Assembly (NCBI GenBank): GCA_900320905.1
Contig: ONTZ01000024.1
Location: forward strand, 1 to 64,000
Reading direction: 5' to 3'
Length of the DNA: 64,000 bases
From: an uncultured Prevotella sp.
GTDB lineage: Bacteria > Bacteroidota > Bacteroidia > Bacteroidales > Bacteroidaceae
The first letter of the stretch is position 1; every line of letters starts with the position of its first letter. The position numbers and the translations under genes are program-made. Shown in pieces: positions 7,005 to 15,485 of the stretch. The notes beneath the pieces were generated by a model, which was not told where the DNA came from, made no database searches, and saw only the letters and a program-made list of their open reading frames with translations.

Positions 7005-9944
7005 TTAGAGGGTTACCTTAACACCGAGGTTATAGAAACGCGTCTGCGGGGCAGAGCCAATGTTTGTCTCCATCAACTTACGATTCTTGGAAATCGTGAG
7101 GAGGTCGTTTCCGTTCAGATAAATCGAGAGCGCCTTGACCCACTTGCCATCAAACAACTCCTGAGGGAAATCGTAGGTAATCTGCACCTTACGAAGGTTG
7201 AAGCGGTCAGTGCTGTAAATCCAGAAGGTGGAAGCCTCAGAGTTGTTCTTTATACTCTTTGTTGTCAGACGTGGATGCGTAGCGGTATTTGCTGTCTCCG
7301 GTGTCCAACGACCAAGCGCATTGACAGAGTACTTGTTGTTTCCCTCCATATAATAGTAACTGCCAAGACTGGTCTTCATACCGTATGCGCCGAACTGACC
7401 ATTACCAAGCACAAAGAGCGTCCAGTTCTTGTACTTAAGCGTAAGGTTCACACCCAATGTGAAAGGAGACCCGTATGCACCTGACTTACCGAGGTCAACC
7501 TGGTCTTTGCTGTCAATGACATTATCGCCATTGACATCCTCATATTTCAAGTCACCTGGCTGGATGTCGCCACCAATTTTCGACGTGGGGACACCTGACT
7601 TCAAAGTGTACTTGCCTGTCTCTGCATTATAGTCAAAGTCATTAATGCCATAGAACCCGATGCATTTGTAGCCTGAAATGGCATCGAGCGCATTTCCTTC
7701 ATGAATCAATTCTCCAATTGAATTTCGCCAAGTGGCTGCGGGATCGACTATTTCATCGTATTTCTTCCACTTAGTGGTAAGATAAGTACCTACAACGCCG
7801 AGTTGAGCATGAACCTGTCCAAATTGTTTCTGGGCTGTGATACTGAAATCAAGCCCCTTGCGGTTCTGGATGTTGTTGTTAAGGGCTGGTTTGAACGAAC
7901 TGCCACTACCCGATAGATGCGAAGGGAATGACGTTGGATTCTGGACAATAAAGCCATCCATATCCGTATTGAAGAAGGTGAGGTCAGTGCTTATCAACTT
8001 GTTGAAGAACGAGCCGCGCAAACTGACGGACCATTCCTTGCGGTGAATGAAATCGAGAGACGGATTGGAACCGATAGAGGAGACAGTATGGTTGGTAGTT
8101 GTTCCTTCATTCCATGTGAAAGAGCCACCAGAATTTGACCACAAGGCATCATAGATATAGTACTCACTGCTCCCCATATAGACATCCATATCCTCCCTCA
8201 GATCACTGTAGGATGCGCTGAGCATCAGGTCGTCAACGAAGGATTCCTGCATGAAACGCTCTTTAGCCAGGTTCCAGCCAATGGTAAATGAGGGTGAGAG
8301 CGCTTCACGATGACCTTCGGCCAGACGGGCTGAATGGACACCTGCCAATCCTACTTCAGCAAAGTAACGGCTCATATAGTCGTAACCTGCCAAGAGGCCT
8401 AAGTTGGCATTTGCATAGCGATGGTAGGTACCACTGGCTGTGGTTGTGTACATATTAGCGAGCAACATACCCGTGACATGATGCTTGTCAGCAAAGATGT
8501 AGTCGTAGTCGAAATGACCGTTCCAACTAATCGTCTGGCGATACTTGGTGTTCGACATGGTCATACGACCTGTCACGATCTCATCACCCTGCTGAGTAAG
8601 ACCTACAATCGCATCTTCACCGTTATAGTTACTCCATGTAGGAATGAACACAGCATATTTGTTGTCGTAGGAAAGGCTGTAGTTGGCAGCATAGTCGATT
8701 GAGAACATCGTCTTGAATGACAAACCGTTCACAAACTTGTTCATATCATAGACGAAACCGGCATCGAACTGGAACTGACGGCTGACGAGTGTGGTCTTAC
8801 CACCGAAATAGCAGTCGGCTATCACATTTGACTGGGTAGCCTTTGTACCTCCGGGGAAATATCTGCCGTCAAGCAGGTTGAGCGACTTGCCGAGGATGGC
8901 AAGTGCCTTGCTGGCATTCGGGTCAACCGTATTAATATCAATCAGCGGCGCAGCATTCTCCGGGAAATTCGGACGCATGGTGGCAGCCTCGGCCCAGAAG
9001 TCACCTTTATTCTTGTTCTCATTGTAGAAAGTGGCAGTGGCGTTGGCAAAACCCTTGATAACCTTATTAATCACAAGGTCCACATTACCACGTACGCTGA
9101 AACGGTCGGTATAATTATCCTTTGCCGGACCGAAGTTGATGAGATCCTCTGCGCGATAGTAGTTGATGTTCGTATAGAAGTGGGCACGTTGTCCACCACC
9201 CTGAATCTCCAATGTTCCTTCTGAACGGTTATACATCTTTCGGATATACTCATCAGAATAGTAGTTCACATTGGGATAACGGTAAGGATTCTCACCCACA
9301 GCATGGTTGTAAATATCCATCTGGGAGTATTTTGCACCAGATGACAAGTTGTCGTTAAGACAGGCTTCATTGTAGAGTGTCATATACTCAGCGGATCCAA
9401 GATACTCGGGAAATTCCTTGGCTACATGGAAACCGGTATTGGCATTGGCTTTAATCTGAAGACCGTCCACCTTGCCACGCTTGGTGGTAATCAAGATGGC
9501 ACCCTTGGCACCCTTGGCACCATAGAGCACGACGGCCTGTGCACCCTTTAGGAAAGTAATCTGCTCAATTTCAGAAGGCAGCACGTTGTTAGACGGACGC
9601 TTCACACCGTCGATAATCACGAGCGGCAGATTATTGTTGTCGTTATTGTCAAGACGGTCGTTGTCCATACCCCAGAGGTTGTTGCCATTCCATCCCCCGA
9701 CAAGCGCATACATATCTTCAAGGCTACTCTGTGTATAGTCCTTCTTCGATAGTTCCTCCATATCAATATAGGAAACACCTCCTAGAAGATAGTCGGCATC
9801 CACATCACGGAAAGCAACATGGACTTTCTTTTTTACCACCGTAGAATCGGCCTCTTCAGCATCGTCAGTGGTCTGAGCATTGACCGTCAGTGGCGACACC
9901 GCCAACAGGGCAAAGAGAAATATATTTCTTTTCATTTTATCCAT
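7005..9944 (-). CDS. susC: SusC-like TonB-dependent transporter (second pair, XusC-like)
   Basis: The 979-residue product is an outer-membrane SusC/RagA barrel with a plug that ends in ILITTKRG. I chose the ATG at 9944 (MDKMKRN) because a 7-bp repeat array ends exactly at 9945 and the longer frame would need a TTG at 9953. MKRNIFLF at 9935 is also possible. Unlike the first susC, it has no N-terminal carboxypeptidase-D-like beta domain and no EVVVVGYG-type TonB box. The mature N-terminus instead carries VKKKVHVAFRDVD followed by LLGGVSYIDMEEL, a variant I know from other SusC proteins. The plug has LVIIDGVKRP instead of the usual YVVDGVP. The C-terminus ends in the usual aromatic-strand pattern (RFYNLGVKVTL). 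It pairs with the susD immediately downstream. Confidence 0.9.
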   Translation of the reverse strand: MDKMKRNIFLFALLAVSPLTVNAQTTDDAEEADSTVVKKKVHVAFRDVDADYLLGGVSYIDMEELSKKDYTQSSLEDMYALVGGWNGNNLWGMDNDRLDNNDNNNLPLVIIDGVKRPSNNVLPSEIEQITFLKGAQAVVLYGAKGAKGAILITTKRGKVDGLQIKANANTGFHVAKEFPEYLGSAEYMTLYNEACLNDNLSSGAKYSQMDIYNHAVGENPYRYPNVNYYSDEYIRKMYNRSEGTLEIQGGGQRAHFYTNINYYRAEDLINFGPAKDNYTDRFSVRGNVDLVINKVIKGFANATATFYNENKNKGDFWAEAATMRPNFPENAAPLIDINTVDPNASKALAILGKSLNLLDGRYFPGGTKATQSNVIADCYFGGKTTLVSRQFQFDAGFVYDMNKFVNGLSFKTMFSIDYAANYSLSYDNKYAVFIPTWSNYNGEDAIVGLTQQGDEIVTGRMTMSNTKYRQTISWNGHFDYDYIFADKHHVTGMLLANMYTTTASGTYHRYANANLGLLAGYDYMSRYFAEVGLAGVHSARLAEGHREALSPSFTIGWNLAKERFMQESFVDDLMLSASYSDLREDMDVYMGSSEYYIYDALWSNSGGSFTWNEGTTTNHTVSSIGSNPSLDFIHRKEWSVSLRGSFFNKLISTDLTFFNTDMDGFIVQNPTSFPSHLSGSGSSFKPALNNNIQNRKGLDFSITAQKQFGQVHAQLGVVGTYLTTKWKKYDEIVDPAATWRNSIGELIHEGNALDAISGYKCIGFYGINDFDYNAETGKYTLKSGVPTSKIGGDIQPGDLKYEDVNGDNVIDSKDQVDLGKSGAYGSPFTLGVNLTLKYKNWTLFVLGNGQFGAYGMKTSLGSYYYMEGNNKYSVNALGRWTPETANTATHPRLTTKSIKNNSEASTFWIYSTDRFNLRKVQITYDFPQELFDGKWVKALSIYLNGNDLLTISKNRKLMETNIGSAPQTRFYNLGVKVTL

Positions 9945-9978
9945 AATGTTCAATATTCAATGTTCAATGTTCAATCTC
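9945..9978. repeat. 7-bp tandem repeats filling the susD-susC gap
   Basis: The plus strand reads AATGTTC, AATATTC, AATGTTC, AATGTTC, then a partial unit AATCTC. The array begins next to the ATG at 9944 and ends next to the susD stop codon at 9979, so it makes up the entire intercistronic region. Confidence 0.85.
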
Positions 9979-11997
9979 TTACCATCCTGGATTCTGAGGG
10001 AATCCCGCGTAAAGATAAGTCTCTTTGTCGGGAAGCGGGAACCAGTAGTGCTTTGACTCCAGACGACGGGTAATCAGTTCTTCCTTGTGGAAGTTACCCA
10101 CCTGTGCATCCTTCGGATCGTGCGACTTAAACCAAGTATCCTTTTCCAGGCGCTCAAACTCATGAGAGTATTTCATCGTGTAGGGAGGCTCAGTGAGGAG
10201 GAGCCAGCGCTGAAGGTCGTTCCAGCGGAAACCCTCAAAGGCCAGTTCCACAGCACGCTCACGGCGCACCTCATCAATGAAGTGCTCCCTGGTGTCCATC
10301 AGATTAGGCTGGACATGCTCCATGGGGTAGTCTTCTGAGTTGACACGATCACGAAGTTTGTTTATAGCATCAACGGCAGAGAGTGACAGACAATAGGTCG
10401 GTTTTTCCTTCAATCCCGCTGCACTTGTTGCGATGGCGGCCTGTGCCTCCGCATACATCAGATAGACATCAGCCAAACGCATATAAGGAAGATAAGTTTC
10501 CAAGGCATGATCATAATCATACCACTTATCACCCTCATTACACTGGTGGGGGGTCAGTTTCTGGATGAAATAGCCCGTACTGCTACCATCGGCAACGCCA
10601 CGCATGGCACCGCCCGTATAAAGTGTACAGTAATCATACTTCTTCTGCTCTGTAGTCAAGGCATCCGTGCTGAGCACATAATGGAAGCCATCGAACACGA
10701 TATCGTGATAGAAGCGTGGATCGCGATTCTTATAAGGATGCTCGGGATCCCAGCCCGATTCCGGATTCAGAACATATACACCATTCTTAACAAGGTAGAT
10801 GGGCTGCCCGTTGGCCATACCGTACTGGTCAATGAGGTTGGCTGTGGGGTGGTGAATGATTTTGTCATGCGCCACGAGACCGGCCACCTTCGGGCCGAAG
10901 ATCTTTGTATGGTTCCAGTTGGCAGTATTCAAACCAGAACAAATGCCACGGAAGATAGCCTCTGAAGAACCAGGCACCTTCCAACTCTGCTTGTGGGTAT
11001 AGAAAATTTCCGAATAGTTAGTCTCAGATTCCTCTTCCTTCTCGTGATCATAGAGGTTGGTATATTTGAAATCTGCCAATTTGTAACTGACGGTTCTTCT
11101 ATTTACCATGTCAAGCGCCTTACCCAATGCCTCAGCAGCCTTCTTACAATAAGCAACATCATAGTCGTAAGTCTTGCCATTGGAACTGGCACCTAACAAC
11201 TGAGCCACACCACCATCCTTGGTCTTCTCAAACTCCTTCATGAGCGGAGAGCCCGCCCAGAGATAGCACTTGCCGAGATAACAGAGTGCCATGAACTTAT
11301 TGATACGCAGGTCGTTCTTTCCGGCAGTCTGCATACCGGCCAGCGTCTCGTCCCACGCCTGAGGATCCACAGGAAGAAGGTCGTATGCCCGCTGGAAGTC
11401 TTCAGCACAGCGGTCAGCACATTCTTGGAAAGAAAGACGAGGCAGTTCGGGAATTGCAGAAGCCTCGTATGCTTCATCAATATAGGGCAGGCCACCGAAA
11501 TAGCACATCAGTTCGAAATGCCACCATGCACGGAAGAAATACATCTGTCCGAGCAGAAGATCACGCTCTTCATCCGTTCCGACAAGCGACTTGATATTCG
11601 CTATACCCATGTTACACTTACGGATACAATACCATGAACTTGTCCAGAGCGAGTACCTGGCACCATTCAGCCAGAACTGGGAGTTGGTTAACCAATCACG
11701 ATAATTGCCAAGATCTACCTGATGATCAATGTGCGCATAGCCTTCTGTGTTGTGAACAGCATCGTCACCTAAATTCCATCCGCTACAATAGTTTACTTTC
11801 TCCTTGTCGGGAACCAAGTTATAGATTTCCTCAATATACCCCTGGAAGTTACGATAGTTCTTAAACGCCTCATCCTCTGCCACGATAGACTCTGGATCCT
11901 TATCAAGCCAGTCTTTACAAGAGGTGAAGGAAGCAACCCCGGCAATCAGGAGCAGCGAACCGCACAGAAGGGATTTTATGTTATTATAATATTTCAT
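9979..11997 (-). CDS. susD: SusD/RagB-family outer-membrane lipoprotein (first pair, XusB-like)
   Basis: The 672-residue lipoprotein starts most plausibly at MKYYNNIKSLL (11997), which gives a signal ending SFTSC; the frame can be extended five codons to 12012. It has the SusD helices (LLGQMYFFRAWWHFELMCYFGG) and a C-terminal domain with YLPYMRLADVYLMYAEAQAAI and RRERAVELAFEGFRWNDLQRW. It is longer than typical SusD proteins (about 500-600), with extra loops in the middle. It is encoded directly after the first susC, and the 33-bp gap holds 9-bp repeats. Role: surface lid of the SusC transporter, capturing oligosaccharides; specificity is inferred from the xus-like order. Confidence 0.9.
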   Translation of the reverse strand: MKYYNNIKSLLCGSLLLIAGVASFTSCKDWLDKDPESIVAEDEAFKNYRNFQGYIEEIYNLVPDKEKVNYCSGWNLGDDAVHNTEGYAHIDHQVDLGNYRDWLTNSQFWLNGARYSLWTSSWYCIRKCNMGIANIKSLVGTDEERDLLLGQMYFFRAWWHFELMCYFGGLPYIDEAYEASAIPELPRLSFQECADRCAEDFQRAYDLLPVDPQAWDETLAGMQTAGKNDLRINKFMALCYLGKCYLWAGSPLMKEFEKTKDGGVAQLLGASSNGKTYDYDVAYCKKAAEALGKALDMVNRRTVSYKLADFKYTNLYDHEKEEESETNYSEIFYTHKQSWKVPGSSEAIFRGICSGLNTANWNHTKIFGPKVAGLVAHDKIIHHPTANLIDQYGMANGQPIYLVKNGVYVLNPESGWDPEHPYKNRDPRFYHDIVFDGFHYVLSTDALTTEQKKYDYCTLYTGGAMRGVADGSSTGYFIQKLTPHQCNEGDKWYDYDHALETYLPYMRLADVYLMYAEAQAAIATSAAGLKEKPTYCLSLSAVDAINKLRDRVNSEDYPMEHVQPNLMDTREHFIDEVRRERAVELAFEGFRWNDLQRWLLLTEPPYTMKYSHEFERLEKDTWFKSHDPKDAQVGNFHKEELITRRLESKHYWFPLPDKETYLYAGFPQNPGW

Positions 11998-12001
11998 ATC
12001 A

Positions 12002-12028
12002 ATTAAACCCATTAAACCTATTCTACCT
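12002..12028. repeat. 9-bp tandem repeats between susC and susD
   Basis: Three units on the plus strand: ATTAAACCC, ATTAAACCT and ATTCTACCT, followed by a weaker ATTTAAATA. They occupy most of the gap between the susC stop (12031-12033) and the susD start (11997). Confidence 0.6.
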
Positions 12029-12030
12029 AT

Positions 12031-15000
12031 TTAAATATATAACTTAAATCCGAGGTTATAACGTCTGACTGTGGGGTATGCGCCACCACCGCCACTCCAT
12101 CCGTAGTTACTCTCACGGTCGTCAGGCATCTTTGTGATGAGGAGGAGGTTGTTACCATTCAGGTAAATCTTAAGACTCGAGAAACCAAGTTTTTTGATCC
12201 AGCCTTTCGTCCATGTGTAAGCCACTTCCACATTCTTTAATCGGAAGTATGAGCCGTCAAAGAGGTACTGTGTACCGTTGTTGCCAGCGGTGGCCTGGGT
12301 GTTGAAGCGTGGCATGACGACTTCTCCGCCTTTGGCAGCCGAACTCCACCAAGTACCAGTGTCATAGACAGTCAGCAACTGATCGGGGAAAGATGTAAGG
12401 GTCACGTCACGTGTAACACCTGTCACACCGTATAACTGGGCAAAGCAACTCCAGCCTTTCCACTCCCATCCAATCGTAGCGTTGTAGGTATGTTCCGGCG
12501 TTCCTGTGTAACCGTATGGAGCCTGGTCATTGGTCTGGTCAACAACACCATCACCATTGAAGTCGACGATGTAATGGTCACCAATAAGCACCTGCGCATC
12601 ATTACTCTGGTGTTCCGGTGTACTGTACAATTCATCATAGGTGTTGATAAATCCGTTGTCGATGTATGACACATATTGTCCTTGTGAATAACCCTGCGCC
12701 TTGCGGTAACTTGGAATCAGTTCGGGGTCATCCTTCAATATAATCTCATTGTGCGCATACGTGTAGTTGGCATTGACCCAGAATCGCATGCTGTTGTTCA
12801 AGACCTTATTGAAGCGAACTTCTAATTCGAAACCGGAGTTCTTGATCTTACCCTTGTTGACGTCAGGGGTCTTTGCTGCACCATAATAGGCAGGCACTGA
12901 ACGGTCGGTTCCGTAAATAAAGATGTCGTAACGGTCATCGCGGAACCAGTCGAAACTACCGGCAAACATACCACCAAGGAAAGCGTAGTCAAAACCGATA
13001 TTCATCTTCTTGACCGTCGCCCAACGGAGGTCTGGGTTGGCAATGGTGGCTTCCTTATAGCCGGTGAACGGGCTGTTAGTGCGATCCAGTCCCATCTGGA
13101 AAGAACTCATTGCCTCCCAACCTGTCAGGTATGCCCAACGGTCACCCGCGCTGTCATCACCAATCTCACCGTAGGATCCACGAATCTTGAACATATCGAT
13201 AATCTTCTTGTCTCTCAGCGTCTTCATGAAATTCTCATCGGAGACCATCCAGCCAAGTGCGCCGGAAGCAAAGAATGCGAAACGGTTGTCCGGGGAGAAC
13301 TTCTGTGATCCGTTGTAGGCACCGTTAACTTCAGCGAAATACCTGCCCTTATAGTCGTATGTGGTACGGAACACCCAGTCCTCACGACGATTCTCGAGTT
13401 CGGAATTAAAGGCATTGTTACGACGCTTCCAGTTACCCATCAATGTCACGTTATGATTACCAAACTGGCGGCCCCAGAAAAGTTGGAGCGACATTTCCGT
13501 GGCACGGCTTGTACGATTGACCGCACCTGACCGAGTGGTCCAGTCGCGCATTTCATAATAATCGAAACCTGTATTGGAGAAAATTTCATTCTCAAAAAGC
13601 AACTCGCCATCCTCCGGGAGTATATAGGCCGTATTATTCGTGTGACCGACGGCATTAATACCACGTGCATTATCATCATTTGGATTGGTACTCTCTTCGA
13701 ATTGGTTATCCCATGAAATCGTTCCGCGTGCCACAAGTCCCTTGGTAATAAAATCGAGATTCTGTTCAAGCGCAAAGTCTGTGAATACACGCGTAATAGT
13801 ACCCTGCGTATAACCAGCAGTTGCAATGTTCATAGGGGAATTTGCCATGTTAGAGGCAGCCAGTCTAGAGTATCCCCAAGCGCCATTTGCAAATTTGACA
13901 GGGTAGACGTTTGGCGGCATACGGTAGGCACCGGCCCAGTTCTGCTGTTGGAACCACTCACCACTATTACTATAATAATAACGTGGATTTTTCTGCTGCG
14001 CATTGGAGCCAGCCAAGTTCACCTTGAACTGCGTGGTCTTGGTGATCTGGAAATCCAAATTTGAACGTACATTCAAACGATTGTATGAATAACCGCCTTC
14101 ATAACCCTGATTGTTTTCCCAGATCCGAGTCATATCACCTTCGTTCTGGAAGTCAAATGCCACGAAATACTTCACAGCCTTTGTACCACCAGAGAAATTG
14201 ATATTTGTATTATACGACAAGGCGGTCTTCCTGAACATCTCCTCCTGCCAGTCAATGTTTGGATAGCGCTCTGCCTGGCTATAGTCACCGAGATAGGCTC
14301 CTTGTGCATTGTAATGTGGTCCTACGGTATAATCCTGATTGCGGAAGTTGTTAATAAACGTCTGCGGACGATAATATGCCCACGAAGCGTCACCACTTAA
14401 TGCAAGTTCATGCTCGATAACCTGATTACGGAGCATATAGCCATCGTAAGAATCATACTTGCGTGGAAGTTTTGATACAGCCTTCAATGTCGCATTAAAG
14501 CCGATGTCAATTCTGGCCTTGCCTTCCACACCACGCTTGGTGGTGATCAGAATGACGCCGTTAGCACCTTCCACACCGTACACAGCCGTAGCAGAGGCAT
14601 CTTTCAGCACGGAGACCGTTGCGACAGACGTAATATCAACAGACTTTATCTCACGCTTGACACCATCGACAAGAATCAGCGGCTGGGCATCCTGGTTCCA
14701 AGCGGCTGCACCACGGATGTAAATACGCGGGTCTTCTTCACCCGGCTGACCCGTAGAAGCAATCGTTGCAACACCAGGGAGGTTACCGGTGAGAGCCGCA
14801 CTGACGCTACCGATACCGGCTGAACGCTCCAACACCTCACCCGTGGTCTGAGTGATGGCACCCACCACTGAGGCTTTTTTCTGCTGGCCGAAACCAACGA
14901 CCACCACTTCTTCCAATTCAGTATTGTCGGTCAGTGTCACTTTGAAGTCGCGCTGCTTGCCAACCTTCATTTCTTTTGAATTCATTCCTACATAGGAAAC

Positions 15001-15270
15001 AACGATCGTCGTCGATTCAGAAGGAACACTTAAAGAGAAATTACCATCGAAGTCGGTAATCGTACCAACCGACGTATTTCCCTTTACCACAACGGAGGCA
15101 CCTATCAGCGCCTCGCCGTTTGAATCGACAACGGTTCCCTTAATGGCAATACCGTTCTGAGCCCACATCGTGACACAGAACATCATCGTCAACAACAAGA
15201 CCGTCATACGGCGTAGTCGTTGAGCCTCCAAGAGAACAGTTTCGCTCAATAAATAAGTCAACTGTTTCAT
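12031..15270 (-). CDS. susC: SusC-like TonB-dependent transporter (first pair, XusA-like)
   Basis: A full SusC/RagA protein of 1079 residues from MKQLTYLLSE at 15270. MIKEYESK at 15303 is an alternative start. The longest frame (TTG at 15360) is excluded because it overlaps the -7 element at 15358-15365. After the signal peptide (MFCVTMWAQ) comes a carboxypeptidase-D-like domain (IKGTVVDSNGEALIGASVVVKG), the TonB box region EEVVVVGFGQQKKAS, the plug (IRGAAAWNQDAQPLILVDGVKREI, then GVILITTKRG) and a 22-strand barrel ending RRYNLGFKLYI. It imports oligosaccharides across the outer membrane using TonB energy. As first gene of the operon it lies opposite the hybrid regulator gene, the usual arrangement for regulator-controlled uptake loci. 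Confidence 0.93.
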   Translation of the reverse strand: MKQLTYLLSETVLLEAQRLRRMTVLLLTMMFCVTMWAQNGIAIKGTVVDSNGEALIGASVVVKGNTSVGTITDFDGNFSLSVPSESTTIVVSYVGMNSKEMKVGKQRDFKVTLTDNTELEEVVVVGFGQQKKASVVGAITQTTGEVLERSAGIGSVSAALTGNLPGVATIASTGQPGEEDPRIYIRGAAAWNQDAQPLILVDGVKREIKSVDITSVATVSVLKDASATAVYGVEGANGVILITTKRGVEGKARIDIGFNATLKAVSKLPRKYDSYDGYMLRNQVIEHELALSGDASWAYYRPQTFINNFRNQDYTVGPHYNAQGAYLGDYSQAERYPNIDWQEEMFRKTALSYNTNINFSGGTKAVKYFVAFDFQNEGDMTRIWENNQGYEGGYSYNRLNVRSNLDFQITKTTQFKVNLAGSNAQQKNPRYYYSNSGEWFQQQNWAGAYRMPPNVYPVKFANGAWGYSRLAASNMANSPMNIATAGYTQGTITRVFTDFALEQNLDFITKGLVARGTISWDNQFEESTNPNDDNARGINAVGHTNNTAYILPEDGELLFENEIFSNTGFDYYEMRDWTTRSGAVNRTSRATEMSLQLFWGRQFGNHNVTLMGNWKRRNNAFNSELENRREDWVFRTTYDYKGRYFAEVNGAYNGSQKFSPDNRFAFFASGALGWMVSDENFMKTLRDKKIIDMFKIRGSYGEIGDDSAGDRWAYLTGWEAMSSFQMGLDRTNSPFTGYKEATIANPDLRWATVKKMNIGFDYAFLGGMFAGSFDWFRDDRYDIFIYGTDRSVPAYYGAAKTPDVNKGKIKNSGFELEVRFNKVLNNSMRFWVNANYTYAHNEIILKDDPELIPSYRKAQGYSQGQYVSYIDNGFINTYDELYSTPEHQSNDAQVLIGDHYIVDFNGDGVVDQTNDQAPYGYTGTPEHTYNATIGWEWKGWSCFAQLYGVTGVTRDVTLTSFPDQLLTVYDTGTWWSSAAKGGEVVMPRFNTQATAGNNGTQYLFDGSYFRLKNVEVAYTWTKGWIKKLGFSSLKIYLNGNNLLLITKMPDDRESNYGWSGGGGAYPTVRRYNLGFKLYI

Positions 15271-15357
15271 CTTGCCTGGTTTTGATTCATACTCTTTAAT
15301 CATTAAATTGATTAGGCTATTTGTAAACAATACATTAAATATACACAAAAATCGGTG

Positions 15358-15389
15358 CAAAGGTAAGGGTTTTTTGCATAATTAACAAA
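15358..15389 (-). promoter_or_regulatory. Promoter of the xus-like operon
   Basis: On the minus strand there is TTTG (15389-15386), exactly 20 bp, then TACCTTTG (15365-15358). This matches the Bacteroidetes consensus TTTG / N19-21 / TAnnTTTG. It predicts transcription starting near 15351 and so a start codon at 15303 or 15270. Confidence 0.75.
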
Positions 15390-15395
15390 AATTCG

Positions 15396-15423
15396 TGTTA
15401 CATTTTCTTTATTTTAGGTAACA
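15396..15423. promoter_or_regulatory. Inverted repeat between the divergent promoters (possible operator)
   Basis: TGTTAC (15396-15401) and its reverse complement GTAACA (15418-15423) are separated by 16 bp, so the half-sites lie 22 bp apart, two helical turns. The site is upstream of both divergent promoters. A regulator site is inferred; direct-repeat sites would be more usual for AraC-type domains. Confidence 0.35.
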
Positions 15424-15428
15424 AATTG

Positions 15429-15458
15429 TTTGTTATTCAAAAAAATGCCGTATCTTTG
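15429..15458 (+). promoter_or_regulatory. Promoter of the hybrid two-component regulator gene
   Basis: TTTG (15429-15432), 18 bp, then TATCTTTG (15451-15458). The spacer is 1 bp shorter than the usual range. It places the transcription start near 15465 and rules out the apparent start codon at 15426. Confidence 0.65.
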
Positions 15459-15485
15459 CATCGGTTTTATAAGATACTAAAACAA

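Noticed and set aside
15270..15360. Longer start (TTG at 15360) for the first susC
   Set aside because: It would begin inside the -7 promoter element; MKQLTYLLSE at 15270 or MIKEYESK at 15303 fit the promoter.
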